A DNA stretch of 64,000 bases. It comes from Buchnera aphidicola (Aphis helianthi). GTDB lineage: Bacteria; Pseudomonadota; Gammaproteobacteria; Enterobacterales; Enterobacteriaceae. The DNA is taken from the NCBI RefSeq assembly GCF_005083845.1, contig NZ_CP034894.1, positions 186,001-250,000 on the forward strand, given 5' to 3'. Positions 51,921 through 62,757 of this stretch are shown in pieces; the stretch's first letter is position 1, and every line of letters begins with the position of its first letter. The notes beneath the pieces are model-generated. The model was given only the letters and a program-made list of their open reading frames with translations, was not told the DNA's origin and searched no databases. The position numbers and the translations under genes are program-made.

Positions 51921-53239
51921 TAACTTAATTCCTTTGATAATGTTATAAAAAGATTACCTCTTTCTTCAAAATTCTTAAATTGATCTTTACTACTACATCC
52001 TGGAGATAAAAGTACTATATCACCTGATCTAACTTCTTTAGAAATTAGAGTCATAGCATCTTTTAAATTTTGAACATAAATAGATTTTTTTTGAAATATT
52101 TTTGCTATATTCATACCGTCTTTTCCAAAACAATAAACTTTAATTTTTAATTTTTCTAAATAATTTTTTAGAATGTTAAAATCAGCAGATTTTTTATCTC
52201 CTCCTAATAATAACCATATTGTTCCTTTAGTGTTAATGTTTTTTAAAGCTGCTTTAGTGCTATCAATATTAGTGGATTTTGAATCATTAATCCAAGATAT
52301 ATTATTCCGTTTATGTACTATTTGGAATCTATGTGGTAAACTCGAAAAGTTGCTAAGTACATCTATAGCTTTATCTCTAGGAAAACACATAGCATCTGAA
52401 ATAGCTAATGATACTAAAGCGTTTTCATAATTTTGATATCCATACAATGATGTTTTTGATATATCAAGTATTTTTGTTTCTTTGCAGTATAAAAATACTT
52501 TATCTTGTATATTATCAATATAATAATCACTATCATTTGTTCCAAAAGTAATACATTTTTTACATGATTTTTTAAAAAAGTAGTTTTTTTCTTTTGCGTT
52601 AACTAAACATATTTCTGAGTTTTTATAAATAGATAATTTAGTTTTTTTATATTGTTTAAAACCTCCCGGATACCTGTCTAAATGATCTTCTTTAATATTA
52701 AGTACTGCAGCTATTTTTGATTGTAAACTAAATATATTTTCTAATTGAAAACTAGATAGTTCTAATATGTATAAATCAGATTTTTTTTCTAACATATCTA
52801 ATGCTGGAAATCCAATATTACCTCCTAAATAGACTTTGTATCCTAAATTTTCAGAAATTTTTTTTACCATTGTAGATACAGTACTTTTTCCGTTAGTTCC
52901 AGTAATGGAAATAATTGGAGATTTTGCTTCTCTAGAAAATAATTCAATATCACTAATTATTTCGATACCTAACATTCGAGCTTCTATTAAAATGGGTTTA
53001 AACGAAGACACTCCAGGACTAATAATAATTAAATCTGATTCTAAAATCCATTTTTTTTCTAAACTTCCTAATTTGTATTGAATATTCTTAGGGATTTTAT
53101 CTAAATAATAAGGTTTATTAGATTCATCAATTATTTTAGGCATTGCACCTCTTTTTAGAAAAAAATTAATACAAGATATTCCAGTTAGTCCTATACCTAA
53201 AATTAATATTTTTTTTTTCGAATACTTATATGACATCAT
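51920..53239 (-). CDS. murD: UDP-N-acetylmuramoylalanine--D-glutamate ligase MurD
   Basis: MurD, 438-439 residues (E. coli 438), adds D-Glu. It has [13 protein letters not shown] at the N-terminus, the ATP site [14 protein letters not shown], the LELSSFQLE motif and [17 protein letters not shown] in the C-terminal domain. Two ATG codons are adjacent (53237-53239 and 53234-53236); AAGGA inside the end of mraY is better spaced for the second. The start overlaps mraY by about a dozen bases, and the stop overlaps the proposed ftsW ATG, so coupling is tight on both sides. Confidence 0.96.
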   Translation of the reverse strand: MMSYKYSKKKILILGIGLTGISCINFFLKRGAMPKIIDESNKPYYLDKIPKNIQYKLGSLEKKWILESDLIIISPGVSSFKPILIEARMLGIEIISDIELFSREAKSPIISITGTNGKSTVSTMVKKISENLGYKVYLGGNIGFPALDMLEKKSDLYILELSSFQLENIFSLQSKIAAVLNIKEDHLDRYPGGFKQYKKTKLSIYKNSEICLVNAKEKNYFFKKSCKKCITFGTNDSDYYIDNIQDKVFLYCKETKILDISKTSLYGYQNYENALVSLAISDAMCFPRDKAIDVLSNFSSLPHRFQIVHKRNNISWINDSKSTNIDSTKAALKNINTKGTIWLLLGGDKKSADFNILKNYLEKLKIKVYCFGKDGMNIAKIFQKKSIYVQNLKDAMTLISKEVRSGDIVLLSPGCSSKDQFKNFEERGNLFITLSKELS

Positions 53240-54302
53240 GTATCCTTAAAGATATAATGCCTATTAATAATAGTATAAAAGATATTATCCAAAATCTAAT
53301 AGTAATTATAGGTTCTGATAATCCTTTTATTTCGTAATGATGATGAATGGGAGCCATTTTAAATATTCTTTTTTTTCTAACTTTAAAATAAATAATTTGT
53401 AATATTACTGAGATGGTTTCAAAAACGAAAATTCCACCCATTAATAATAATAATAGTTCTTGATGTAATAATATAGATATTATTCCTAATGCACCACCTA
53501 ATGATAAAGATCCTACATCTCCCATAAATATTTTAGCTGGATGAATATTAAACCATAAAAAACCTAATCCAGAACCAACAATTGAAGCACATAAAACACT
53601 CATTTCACTTGCTTTATCGGAGTAAGAAATATTTATATAATTAATTAAATTAAGATCTGAACTAAAAAAAGCAATTAAACCTAATCCAAACGATACAAAA
53701 ATTACTGGCATTATTGCTAGTCCATCTAATCCATCTGTTAAGTTTACTCCATTACTTGAACCTAACAGAACAAAGTAAGATAAAAATATATAAAAAAAAT
53801 TTATTTTCAAAGGTATTGCATGGTAAAATGGAATTATCAGTTCAATATAAATATTATTTTTTTCATTAGAATACATTACATAAATGATTAATATAGCAAT
53901 TATTGATAACCAAAAAAATTTCCAAAATATTTTTAATCCTATTGAATTATTACATTTAATTTTTTTATAGTCGTCTAATAAGCCAATTAAACCATATCCT
54001 AATATAATAAAAAGCACATACCAAATATACATATTATGTAAATTACAATAAAGTAAAACAGATAAACATATTGAAATAATAATAAATATTCCACCCATAG
54101 TAGGAATATTGTTTTTATCGAGATGTTTAATAGGTCCGTCAATTCGAATTATTTGAAATTTTTGTATTTTTTTAAAATAAGATATAAAATATGGTATAAC
54201 AAGTAAATTTATACAAAATGATGTTAATAAACTAAATATTATTCGAAAAGAAATAAAAGTAAATATTTTAAAATTTAAGTATTTGTTAATTAAAAATATC
54301 AT
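53226..54302 (-). CDS. mraY: Phospho-MurNAc-pentapeptide transferase MraY
   Basis: MraY, 358 residues (E. coli 360), attaches the Park nucleotide to undecaprenyl phosphate, forming lipid I. About ten membrane segments are visible. The catalytic loops LLDDYKK, NGVNLTDGLDGLAIMP and MAPIHHHYEIKG are conserved. It overlaps murF by four bases (ATGA) and murD by about a dozen. It is full length, and all catalytic Asp and His motifs are present. Confidence 0.97.
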   Translation of the reverse strand: MIFLINKYLNFKIFTFISFRIIFSLLTSFCINLLVIPYFISYFKKIQKFQIIRIDGPIKHLDKNNIPTMGGIFIIISICLSVLLYCNLHNMYIWYVLFIILGYGLIGLLDDYKKIKCNNSIGLKIFWKFFWLSIIAILIIYVMYSNEKNNIYIELIIPFYHAIPLKINFFYIFLSYFVLLGSSNGVNLTDGLDGLAIMPVIFVSFGLGLIAFFSSDLNLINYINISYSDKASEMSVLCASIVGSGLGFLWFNIHPAKIFMGDVGSLSLGGALGIISILLHQELLLLLMGGIFVFETISVILQIIYFKVRKKRIFKMAPIHHHYEIKGLSEPIITIRFWIISFILLLIGIISLRIHDVI

Positions 54303-55668
54303 TTTTTTTTACACTCTTTTATTAAATATTGTATGATTGTTTCCATTTTCATACTACGTGAACCTTTGATTAAAATTGTACTTATACTTTGTTTTAAAAT
54401 AATTTCTTTTAATTTTTTTTTTAATATATGTTTATTTTTTTTTGTGAAATGCTTTCCATTTTTACATATTTTAAAAACTTCATAACTATAACTTCCAAAA
54501 CTAAAAATATGATCAATATTTGATAAATTAGCAATATTGCCTATAATTTTATGGTATAAAATACTTTTTTCACCTAATTCTGCCATATCTCCTATCACTA
54601 ATATTTTATAACCTGGCATTTTTTCTAAAATTTTAATAGCTATAATCATAGAAGCAACGTTGGAATTATATGTATCATTAATTAAAGTTATATTTTCACT
54701 TAGTTTTATTGGTTCTAATCGTCCTGGTATAATAGGAGTTTCTAATAATCCAATTTGAATTTGTTTCAATGGTATTTGAACAGAAAATGCAAGAGCACTA
54801 GCAGCTAATGCATTAGATATACTTTGATACCCTAAAAAAGGTAAAACGATATTTATATTACCAGATGGTGTATGCATAACAAAACATGTTTGATTTGCAT
54901 GCATTTTAATATCAGTAGCAAAAAAATTACTATCTTTTTTTTTTCAATAGAAAAATAAAATATTTTTTTATTTTGAATTTTTTTTATCCATTGTGAAAGA
55001 TGATGACTATCTAAATTAATAATAACTATACCTTTATATTTTAAATAAGATAGTATTTCTGATTTTTCTTTTGATATTCCTAACAACGATTTAAATCCTT
55101 CTAAATGGGAATAATAAATATTATTTATTAATGCGATATTTGGTTGAGCAATTTTTGAAATATAATGAATTTCCCCAGGATTATTAGATCCTAATTCAAT
55201 TACTCCATATTTATCTGTTTGTTTTAATTTTAATAAAGTAATAGGCACTCCTATATGATTATTTTCATTACCCATAGTGTATATTATATTATGGTGTTTT
55301 TTAAGTATAGAAGCTGTCATTTCTTTTACTGAAGTTTTTCCACATGATCCAGTAATAGCTAATATTTTTGGATTAGTTATATTACGAACCCAAGTAGCAA
55401 TTTGTCCTAAAGCAATCGCAGTATCTTCAACTATAATATAAGAAATACATGATATTATTTTTCTATTAGTTATTACAGCAGAACAGCCTTTCATAATAGC
55501 TTCTTTAATGAAGTTATGTGCATCAAATTTATTACCTTTTAAAGCAATAAATAAGGTATTCGGTATTACTTTTTTAGTATTTATACTAATATGATTTATT
55601 ATTATATTTTTTCCGTATAAAAAACCATTTGTAATACTAGCAATTTTTTTTAACGAAATCGGAATCAT
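54299..55668 (-). CDS. murF: UDP-MurNAc-tripeptide--D-Ala-D-Ala ligase MurF, frameshifted at poly(A)
   Basis: MurF adds D-Ala-D-Ala to finish the pentapeptide. The first 241 codons, from ATG 55668, are conserved (ITGSCGKTSVKEM, NENNHIGVPITLLKL, LIGISKEKSE-like segment). At a run of 10 A (54935-54944 as T) the frame is lost and ends at 54853. The other frame continues DSNFFATDIKMHANQ, then FLGYQSISNALAASALAF, INDTYNSNVASM and GDMAELGEKS to a stop at 54299. One more A, or two fewer, restores about 456 residues (E. coli 452). The 3' part alone has no ATP site. Confidence 0.9.
54935..54944 (-). other. A10 tract where murF loses frame
   Basis: Ten A after G in the coding strand. The present frame reads GAA AAA AAA AAG ATA GTA; the conserved frame needs AAA GAT AGT AAT TTT. 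The run falls in the middle domain of MurF. Confidence 0.85.
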
Positions 55669-57157
55669 GTTTTTTTTCCAATAAGTTTAATACTATTTCT
55701 TGATCTGAATAGTGAATATATTGATTTCCAATTATTTGATAATTTTCATGTCCTTTTCCAGCAATAAAAATTATATCATTAATATTCGATTGAAAAAAAA
55801 CATAAGAAATAGCTTTTTTTCTATTTGGAATAATTATTATTTTTTCTTTTTTTATGCATTCAGATATAATTTCTTTAATGATTTTATTTGGATTTTCATT
55901 CCTAGGATTATCATTAGTAATAACAACTGTATCTGCTATTTTTTCTGATATTTTACCCATTAAAGAACGTTTTCGTTTGTCTCTTTCTCCTCCACAACCG
56001 AATATACACCATATTTTTTTTTTAGAATATTGCCATTTAATAGCGTTTAATGATTTTTCTAATGCATCAGGAGTATGAGCATAATCTATGATACAAATTG
56101 GTTTTTTAACAATATTAAATTTTTGCATACGTCCATATACTGGACTAAGTTGAATAGCTGTTTTAATAAGATCAGATAATTTATAATTCATTTCCAACAT
56201 ACATGCTAGTGCTAATAATAAATTTTCTATGTTAAATTTGCCTATTAAATAAGTAGACAAGGTTCCATTGCCCCAACTAGATTCAAATTTTATATTAGTT
56301 TTTTCACCATTACTTTGAATATAAATGGCATTTATCCATTTTGTAGAATATTTTTTTTGTGTACAATCTTGGATTGTAACTGCAATTGTATATTTATTAG
56401 AAAACTTTTTTAACCATTTTTTTGCATATTTATCGTTGGCATTTAATATTATTTTTTTGACTCTATGATTAGTAAACAGAGAAAGTTTAGCTAATTCATA
56501 GTTTTTCATATTTTGATGATAATCTAGATGATCTTGTGTTAAATTAGTAAATATTGCAATATAAAACACAATATTTTTAACTCGATTTTGAATTAAACCA
56601 TGTGACGAAACTTCCATAGTAACTAATTGAACTTTATTTAATACTGAATATAAAAACGATTCTATATCGACAGCTGATGAAGTAGTATTATATGTTGATT
56701 GTAATGATTTATAAAATCCATTTCCCAGAGTCCCCATTGTTGCAATTTTATTTCCTAATAATTCACTCCATTGATTAATTAATTGTGTTACTGTAGTTTT
56801 TCCATTAGTTCCAGTAATACCAATAACTTTTAATTTACTGCTTGGTCTATCATAAAATCTTTCAGCTAATCTTGAAAGATATTTAGATAGTTTAAAAAAA
56901 GAGATTATAGGAACATTATTAATATAATTTATTTTACCATGCTCTGTTTTTTCTGTAATTTCAGATAATACTGCTACTGCTTTTTTAGAAATCGCTTCGC
57001 AAATAAAATTATTACCGTCTTTTTTTTTACCTTTTATAGCTATAAAGATATCTTTAGATTTTATTTTTCTACTATCTATAACTAGATTATTAATACTTTT
57101 ATTTGGAAGATTTTTAATCCAAGGTAATAAAAAATATTTTAAATTGTTTTGTTTCAT
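55637..57157 (-). CDS. murE: UDP-MurNAc-dipeptide--meso-diaminopimelate ligase MurE
   Basis: MurE, 506 residues (E. coli 495), adds meso-diaminopimelate. ATP site ITGTNGKTTVTQL and FTNLTQDHLDYH are conserved. DNPRNENP is the signature for diaminopimelate rather than lysine. The last ten residues (HDSDFVKKNC) read into murF by 32 bases, unlike the short overlaps elsewhere in the cluster. With one extra A in the A8 run before the murF ATG the frame would end ACA TGA, giving an ATGA overlap. The enzyme should work either way. Confidence 0.95.
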   Translation of the reverse strand: MKQNNLKYFLLPWIKNLPNKSINNLVIDSRKIKSKDIFIAIKGKKKDGNNFICEAISKKAVAVLSEITEKTEHGKINYINNVPIISFFKLSKYLSRLAERFYDRPSSKLKVIGITGTNGKTTVTQLINQWSELLGNKIATMGTLGNGFYKSLQSTYNTTSSAVDIESFLYSVLNKVQLVTMEVSSHGLIQNRVKNIVFYIAIFTNLTQDHLDYHQNMKNYELAKLSLFTNHRVKKIILNANDKYAKKWLKKFSNKYTIAVTIQDCTQKKYSTKWINAIYIQSNGEKTNIKFESSWGNGTLSTYLIGKFNIENLLLALACMLEMNYKLSDLIKTAIQLSPVYGRMQKFNIVKKPICIIDYAHTPDALEKSLNAIKWQYSKKKIWCIFGCGGERDKRKRSLMGKISEKIADTVVITNDNPRNENPNKIIKEIISECIKKEKIIIIPNRKKAISYVFFQSNINDIIFIAGKGHENYQIIGNQYIHYSDQEIVLNLLEKKHDSDFVKKNC

Positions 57158-57186
57158 AAAATTGTATATAAATTTTTTGCTATTTT

Positions 57187-58896
57187 TTATAAATTATCTG
57201 GTTTTATTTTCATTTTGTCTAATACTGATACCATTATCTGATTAAAAACTGGAGCTGAAACTGCACCTCCATAATATTTGTTTCCCTTTGGGTTATCAAT
57301 AACAATTACTAAAGAAAATTTTGGATTATCTGCTGGAGCAACACCTGCAGTATAAGCTACATATTTTTTTATATAACGTCCATTAGGACCAACTTTTTTT
57401 GCTGTTCCTGTTTTAATCGCAATGCGATATTTTTTTACTTCAGATTGTTTATCGTTTGGGTTTGTTTGAATTACATTTTCTAGCATATTCAGTACATTTT
57501 TTACATATTTTTGAGGAAAAATTCGTTTTTCATATGATGGATGATTAATTTTAACAATAGAAAGTGGTCGATAAACTCCATAACTTCCTATAGTTGTATA
57601 TAATCTTGCTAATTGAAGTGGTGTTACCATAAGTCCATATCCAAAAGAAAAAGTAGCTTTTTCTAATTTTGATAATTTTTTCTTTTTAGGCATAAGTCCT
57701 GGATGTTCACCAATTAATTTTAAATTAGTTCGTTGACCTAATCCAAATTTTAAATATGTTTGAATTAGATCTTGACTTTTCATAGTGAGTGCAATTTTTG
57801 ATACTCCAACATTACTAGATTTTTTTAATATTCCTGCAATATTTAATTTTTCATAATATGAAACATCTTTAATTTGATGTTTGTTAATAAAAAAAGGTTT
57901 AGTATTTATTATTGAATTTTTATTAATAAGTCCTTCTTTTAATGCTTCCATAATAACTATTGGTTTAACTGTAGAACCAGGTTCAAAAATATCTGAAACA
58001 GCTCGATTTCGAAAATTTTGAGATGTTGCATATTGTCTTTCATTTGGATTATATGCGGGGCTTGTAGCCATTGATAATATTTCTCCAGTCTTAATATCAA
58101 CTAAGATAGCTATTCCGAAGTCTGCTTTATTTTTATCGACTGCTTCATATAATTTTTGATAAGTAATATTTTGTAATTCTTTATCAATACTTAATATTAA
58201 ATTTTTAGCATTAGATTTGTGAATCAAAGACATATTTTCAATTACATGACCTTGATTATCTTTTCTTATTTGTCTTCTACCTGGTTTTCCTATTAAGTGA
58301 TCGTTGAAATTTTTTTCAATACCTTCAATCCCTTGATCATCTATATTATTCACTCCAATAAGTTGGGCAGCAATTTTACCAGAAGGATAATAGCGTTTTG
58401 CTTCTGTTGTTAAATAAATACCAGGTAGTTTAAGATCTTTAATATATTGACCAAGGTTAGTATTAATTTGACGTGCTAAATAAATAAATTTGAAATTTTT
58501 ATTAAAATTAAGATGAAAAATAAATTTTTTTAATGGAACAGAAAGAATTTGAGATAATTTTTGCCATTTTATATTATTTTCAATTTCTATATCATTGTGA
58601 ACTATACTAGGATCTATAAAAACTGCATTTACTGGAACAGTTACGGCTAATGGATATCCGATACGATCATTGATAATACCTCTAGTGTTCATAACTGATT
58701 GTATTCTCAACGTTCTACGATCTCCTTCATGCGATAATTTTTCAGAATCAATAAATTGAAGAAATATTATACGTAATGTTAAGATAATCAAAAATGAAAA
58801 AACAATAATACATAATGCGATAAAACGCCAATTGATATAAATTGTTTTTTTTATTTTTTTATTTTGATATAATTTTATATTTTTTTTTGTATACAT
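57187..58896 (-). CDS. ftsI: Septal transpeptidase FtsI (PBP3)
   Basis: FtsI, 569 residues (E. coli 588), is the class B PBP of the septum, partner of FtsW. One membrane anchor is at residues 24-46. The catalytic serine is Ser308 in EPGSTVKP (SxxK), SSN is in [13 protein letters not shown] and KTG in [10 protein letters not shown]. The N-terminal pedestal has [18 protein letters not shown]. The C-terminal processing tail of E. coli is shortened. It lies between ftsL and murE, 29 bases before murE. Confidence 0.97.
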   Translation of the reverse strand: MYTKKNIKLYQNKKIKKTIYINWRFIALCIIVFSFLIILTLRIIFLQFIDSEKLSHEGDRRTLRIQSVMNTRGIINDRIGYPLAVTVPVNAVFIDPSIVHNDIEIENNIKWQKLSQILSVPLKKFIFHLNFNKNFKFIYLARQINTNLGQYIKDLKLPGIYLTTEAKRYYPSGKIAAQLIGVNNIDDQGIEGIEKNFNDHLIGKPGRRQIRKDNQGHVIENMSLIHKSNAKNLILSIDKELQNITYQKLYEAVDKNKADFGIAILVDIKTGEILSMATSPAYNPNERQYATSQNFRNRAVSDIFEPGSTVKPIVIMEALKEGLINKNSIINTKPFFINKHQIKDVSYYEKLNIAGILKKSSNVGVSKIALTMKSQDLIQTYLKFGLGQRTNLKLIGEHPGLMPKKKKLSKLEKATFSFGYGLMVTPLQLARLYTTIGSYGVYRPLSIVKINHPSYEKRIFPQKYVKNVLNMLENVIQTNPNDKQSEVKKYRIAIKTGTAKKVGPNGRYIKKYVAYTAGVAPADNPKFSLVIVIDNPKGNKYYGGAVSAPVFNQIMVSVLDKMKIKPDNL

Positions 58897-58986
58897 TTTA
58901 TAATTATCTTATGTTTCGAGAATTTTAACAAATTAATAAAATTTATATTTTATTATATTTAACTTTGAAATAATTAAATTTTTTGA

Positions 58987-59235
58987 TCAATTAACTTCAG
59001 GAATATCAAGAGTATTTTTTTCAATAATTAAATTTCTCCATTCATCATTTTTTTTATTTTTTTCTATATGTAACTGTTCTTCTTCATTAATTAACATTCT
59101 AGTTTTATAAACTATAATTACAATAGAATTAGCAGATAATATTATTGCAAACAATAAAATTAGATGAATTTTAAAATATAAAAGAAAATCATTTTTAATA
59201 ATATTTGGTAGATCATAGTGTTGTTTTGTATTCAT
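58987..59235 (-). CDS. ftsL: Cell division protein FtsL (C-terminally short)
   Basis: FtsL, 82 residues (E. coli 121), is a single-pass division protein. The N-terminal cytoplasmic part includes LPNIIKNDFLLYFKIHL. The membrane segment is at about residues 24-46, and the start of the periplasmic coiled coil has EQLHIEKNKKNDEWRNLIIE. It stops at PEVN, where E. coli continues for about 35 more residues. Reading through the TGA gives 17 codons (SKNLIISKL...) before TAA. Its ATG lies one base after the rsmH stop. The assignment rests on position, topology and the EWRNLIIEKN match. Confidence 0.85.
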   Translation of the reverse strand: MNTKQHYDLPNIIKNDFLLYFKIHLILLFAIILSANSIVIIVYKTRMLINEEEQLHIEKNKKNDEWRNLIIEKNTLDIPEVN

Positions 59236-59236
59236 A

Positions 59237-60172
59237 TTATTTTAATTCTGCTGTACGTAATATAGAACTTCGAGCTCTAGGATTTTTTTTAATTTCTTCG
59301 AAACTTGGAAATAATCGATTTATAATTTTTAATTTACATATTTTTAGTTTTTCAATTTCTTTTTCTGTGATAGGCATACCATATGGTATTATTTCTTTAA
59401 CACTATTTTTTATCATAAATTTTTTGATTATTCTATCTTCTAATGAATGAAAGCTAATAACAATAATACGACCTCCTGGTTTTAATATTTTTAATGTATC
59501 TTTTAGTGCATTTTTTATTTCTTCTAATTCTTGATTAATATAAATTCTAATTGCTTGAAAAGTTCGTCTAGCTGGATGTTTAAATATATTTTTTATTGGT
59601 ATTGATCTTTTTATAATATTTACTAATTCTAAAGTTTCTGTTATTTTTTTTCTTTTATTGTAATTTTTAATTGCATATGCAATTTTTTTTGCAAAACGTT
59701 CTTCTCCAAAATTTTTTAAAACACAAATAATTTTTTTGATATCGCTTTTAAAAATCCAATCTGAAGCTGTAATTCCACAATTTTGATTCATTCTCATATC
59801 TAAAGGTCCATTTTTTTTAAATGAAAAACCTCTTTGATAATCTTCTATTTGTAATGAAGAAACTCCTAAATCAAATAATATTCCATCTACTTTTCCAACA
59901 ATTTGTTTAGATTTAGCATAATTTAAAATATTTGAAAAGGTATCATGAATTATACAAAAACGTTGATCTTGAATTTTATTTCCTATTAATACAGAATTTA
60001 AGTCTTTGTCAATAGCATATAATTTTCCTTTTTTTCCTAGTTTTTTTAAAATTTCAATAGAATGCCCACCCATGCCAAATGTACTATCAATATAAATACC
60101 ATTTTCTTGAATTTTTAATGATTCAATTATCTCTTCTGTCATAACAGGAATATGTTTTATATTTTGGTTCAT
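59237..60172 (-). CDS. rsmH: 16S rRNA (cytosine-1402-N4)-methyltransferase RsmH (MraW)
   Basis: RsmH, 311 residues (E. coli 313), methylates C1402 of 16S rRNA. The SAM site is [17 protein letters not shown], with [21 protein letters not shown] (two stretches) and [13 protein letters not shown]. The frame is open to a TTG at 60193, but ATG 60170-60172 gives [14 protein letters not shown], the family start. It opens the division cluster; mraZ, which precedes it in E. coli, is absent. Confidence 0.95.
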   Translation of the reverse strand: MNQNIKHIPVMTEEIIESLKIQENGIYIDSTFGMGGHSIEILKKLGKKGKLYAIDKDLNSVLIGNKIQDQRFCIIHDTFSNILNYAKSKQIVGKVDGILFDLGVSSLQIEDYQRGFSFKKNGPLDMRMNQNCGITASDWIFKSDIKKIICVLKNFGEERFAKKIAYAIKNYNKRKKITETLELVNIIKRSIPIKNIFKHPARRTFQAIRIYINQELEEIKNALKDTLKILKPGGRIIVISFHSLEDRIIKKFMIKNSVKEIIPYGMPITEKEIEKLKICKLKIINRLFPSFEEIKKNPRARSSILRTAELK

Positions 60173-60200
60173 AGTAGAATTGTATAATATCAATGAAAAA

Positions 60201-60237
60201 TAAACATGATCATTCGTATTTTAAATGATCATGTTTA
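60201..60237 (-). terminator. 14-bp hairpin after ilvH
   Basis: TAAACATGATCATT (60201-60214) and its complement (60224-60237) enclose a 9-base loop. On the minus strand it lies about 70 bases after the ilvH stop and before rsmH. It may end the ilvIH transcript. Confidence 0.65.
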
Positions 60238-60258
60238 ATAATTAATAAAATGCTTATA

Positions 60259-60291
60259 AATATGTTTTTAATTTTTGTCTAAAAACATATT
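60259..60291 (-). terminator. 12-bp hairpin after ilvH, upstream of 60201-60237 hairpin
   Basis: AATATGTTTTTA (60259-60270) pairs with TAAAAACATATT (60280-60291) over 12 positions, with a 9-base loop. It is the first of two tandem hairpins met by transcription leaving ilvH, so a double terminator is plausible. Confidence 0.55.
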
Positions 60292-60310
60292 ATAAATATA
60301 TTATATTTTT

Positions 60311-60784
60311 TTATCCTCGAGAAATTCCTACTATTCCAGAACGAGTCATTTCAATAATTTCGGATATATTTCTAATTATTTTAAGAAAAGAATCTAACTT
60401 TTTTGTAGTACCTGAAAGTTGTAATACATATGTTGTAGAAGTGATATCTACAATTTGTCCTCGAAAAACTTCAGTAATATGTTTAATATCATTTTTGCAA
60501 TTGTTTTTTTGTACTTTTAACAACATAATTTCACGTTCTATATGAGATGTTTGTTCAATTTTTATAACTCTTAAAACATCAATTAATTTATGTAATTGTT
60601 TTTCAAGTTGTTCAATAGATTGTTCATTTCCTACTGTTTGTATAGTCATTTTTGATAGAGAAGGGTCTTCGGTAGGTGCTACTGTAACTGTTTCTATATT
60701 ATAACCTCTTTGTGAAAAGAGCCCTATTACACGTGATAATGCACCTGATTCATTTTCTAAAAGAATAGATAAAATTCTTCGCAT
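60311..60784 (-). CDS. ilvH: Acetolactate synthase III small subunit IlvH
   Basis: IlvH, 157 residues (E. coli 163), is the regulatory subunit of acetolactate synthase. The N-terminal ACT domain reads [20 protein letters not shown] followed by [23 protein letters not shown] (two stretches). The C-terminal domain is conserved ([22 protein letters not shown]-like tail SGIVGISRG). It would confer valine sensitivity in the enzyme. It lies six bases after ilvI on the same strand. Confidence 0.96.
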   Translation of the reverse strand: MRRILSILLENESGALSRVIGLFSQRGYNIETVTVAPTEDPSLSKMTIQTVGNEQSIEQLEKQLHKLIDVLRVIKIEQTSHIEREIMLLKVQKNNCKNDIKHITEVFRGQIVDITSTTYVLQLSGTTKKLDSFLKIIRNISEIIEMTRSGIVGISRG

Positions 60785-60790
60785 ATTTTA

Positions 60791-62503
60791 TTAGCCCTCT
60801 TTTTTCCTTAACCACATTTCATTCATACCTCCTCCTTGAACCTGCATAGGATAAACGTGCTCTGAATTATCTATTTGAATATCTAAAAAAACTAAATTGC
60901 CTTCAGATAGTTTTTTTAAAGCAAATATTAATTTTTTTTCTAATTCTTCTGTTTTACTTATACGTAATCCAATATGTCCATATGATTCTACTAATTTCAC
61001 AAAATCTGGAAGTGATTCCATATATGAATGAGAATGTCTTCCAGAATAAATCATATCTTGCCACTGTTTTACCATTCCTAAAGAAGAATTATTTAAATTT
61101 AATATTAAAACAGCTAAATTATATTGTTTTGCAGTTGATAACTCTTGAATATTCATTTGAATGCTACCATCACCAGTAATACAAATTACAGTAGCTTCAG
61201 GTATTGCTAATTTTACACCTAGTGCTGCTGGTAATCCAAATCCCATAGTACCTAATCCACCGGAATTAATCCAATGTCTAGGCTTGTCAAATTTATAATA
61301 TAGTGCTGCAAACATTTGATGTTGACCAACATCGGAAGTAATATAAGATGTGCCTTTAGTTAATTTAAATAGAGTTTGTATAACATTTTGAGGCTTTATT
61401 TTTATGCTTTGTTTATTATATTCTAAACTTTTAGTTTGTTTCCATTCTTTTATATTATTCCACCAATTTTCTAAAGAGTGAATTTTTGGTTCTTTTTTTA
61501 TTAGTTCTAATATTTCTCTTAAAACATGTTTAGCATCTCCAACTATTGGTATATCTGCAGAAACAGTTTTAGAAATAGATGTAGGATCAATATCAATATG
61601 TAAAATAGTAGCATTTGGACAGTATTTTGTTAAATTGTTTGTTGTTCTATCATCAAATCGAACACCAACAGCAAAAATAACATCGGCATTATGCATTGCC
61701 ATATTAGCTTCATAAGTACCGTGCATACCTAACATTGAAATACTTTGAGGATGATTACCGGGAAAAGCTCCTAATCCCATTAAAGATGTTGTGACAGGAC
61801 AATGAGTTTTTTCTGCGAATTTTAATAATTCATGATTGCTGTTAGAACTAATAACTCCACCACCAGCATATATAACAGGTTTTTTTGCTTTTAATAATAT
61901 ACTTAGCGCTTTTTTAATTTGTCTGTGATGACCTTTAGTAGTTGGATTATAAGATCGTATATGCACATTTTTAGGCCAAATAAATCCATATTTACTTTTT
62001 TGTTTTAAAACATCTTTAGGTAAATCAATAACTACTGGACCAGGACGTCCAGTAGACGCTATCCAAAAAGCCTTTTTAAAGATATTAGGTATATCTTCAG
62101 TTTTTTTAACTAAAAAGCTATGTTTTACTATTGGTCGAGAAATACCAATCATATCACATTCTTGAAATGCATCATACCCAATTAATGATGATGCTACTTG
62201 TCCTGAAATTACTATCATTGGAATTGAATCCATATAAGCTGTGGCAATTCCAGTAATTGCGTTAGTAGCACCTGGTCCGGAAGTCACTAATACCACACCT
62301 GTTTTTCCAGTAGATCTTGCGTATCCGTCAGCCATGTGAGTAGCTGCTTGTTCATGTCTTACTAAAATGTGTTCAATTCCACCAACGGTTTTTAGGGCAT
62401 CATAAATGTCTAGTACCGCACCACCAGGATAACCAAATATATGTTGTATTCCCTGATTAATTAATGATCTAATAACCATTTCGGCTCCTGATAATATTTC
62501 CAT
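60791..62503 (-). CDS. ilvI: Acetolactate synthase III large subunit IlvI
   Basis: IlvI, 570 residues (E. coli 574), is the ThDP/FAD catalytic subunit at the first common step of valine, leucine and isoleucine synthesis. [33 protein letters not shown] and the ThDP site [17 protein letters not shown] are present. GGAGG seven bases before the ATG is a strong ribosome-binding site for this genome. Branched-chain amino acids are essential for aphids, and the product line also feeds PanB. Confidence 0.97.
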   Translation of the reverse strand: MEILSGAEMVIRSLINQGIQHIFGYPGGAVLDIYDALKTVGGIEHILVRHEQAATHMADGYARSTGKTGVVLVTSGPGATNAITGIATAYMDSIPMIVISGQVASSLIGYDAFQECDMIGISRPIVKHSFLVKKTEDIPNIFKKAFWIASTGRPGPVVIDLPKDVLKQKSKYGFIWPKNVHIRSYNPTTKGHHRQIKKALSILLKAKKPVIYAGGGVISSNSNHELLKFAEKTHCPVTTSLMGLGAFPGNHPQSISMLGMHGTYEANMAMHNADVIFAVGVRFDDRTTNNLTKYCPNATILHIDIDPTSISKTVSADIPIVGDAKHVLREILELIKKEPKIHSLENWWNNIKEWKQTKSLEYNKQSIKIKPQNVIQTLFKLTKGTSYITSDVGQHQMFAALYYKFDKPRHWINSGGLGTMGFGLPAALGVKLAIPEATVICITGDGSIQMNIQELSTAKQYNLAVLILNLNNSSLGMVKQWQDMIYSGRHSHSYMESLPDFVKLVESYGHIGLRISKTEELEKKLIFALKKLSEGNLVFLDIQIDNSEHVYPMQVQGGGMNEMWLRKKEG

Positions 62504-62570
62504 TTTTTCCTCCAGGATGCTATTTTATTAGTTTTATTCCTAGTTTTTTATTTGTAGTTTATCCTGATAG

Positions 62571-62584
62571 TTTATCTAGATAAA
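62571..62584. repeat. Perfect 14-base palindrome upstream of ilvI
   Basis: TTTATCTAGATAAA lies about 70 bases before the ilvI ATG, and TTTATC is also present just before it (62558-62563). It may be part of a promoter or a lost operator, or be a chance palindrome in A/T-rich sequence. No regulator gene is nearby. Confidence 0.3.
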
Positions 62585-62757
62585 GCAAGAACAATATTGA
62601 TAATTAAAAAATAAAAATTTAAATATTTTTTAGTATTTTTGATGTTTTAAATTAAAATTAATTTATTATTACAAATATATTAAATATTATCAATAAATTG
62701 AAATAAATTAAACCATTATATATTCTATACAAAATTAAATATTTTTTAGAATAGTTG

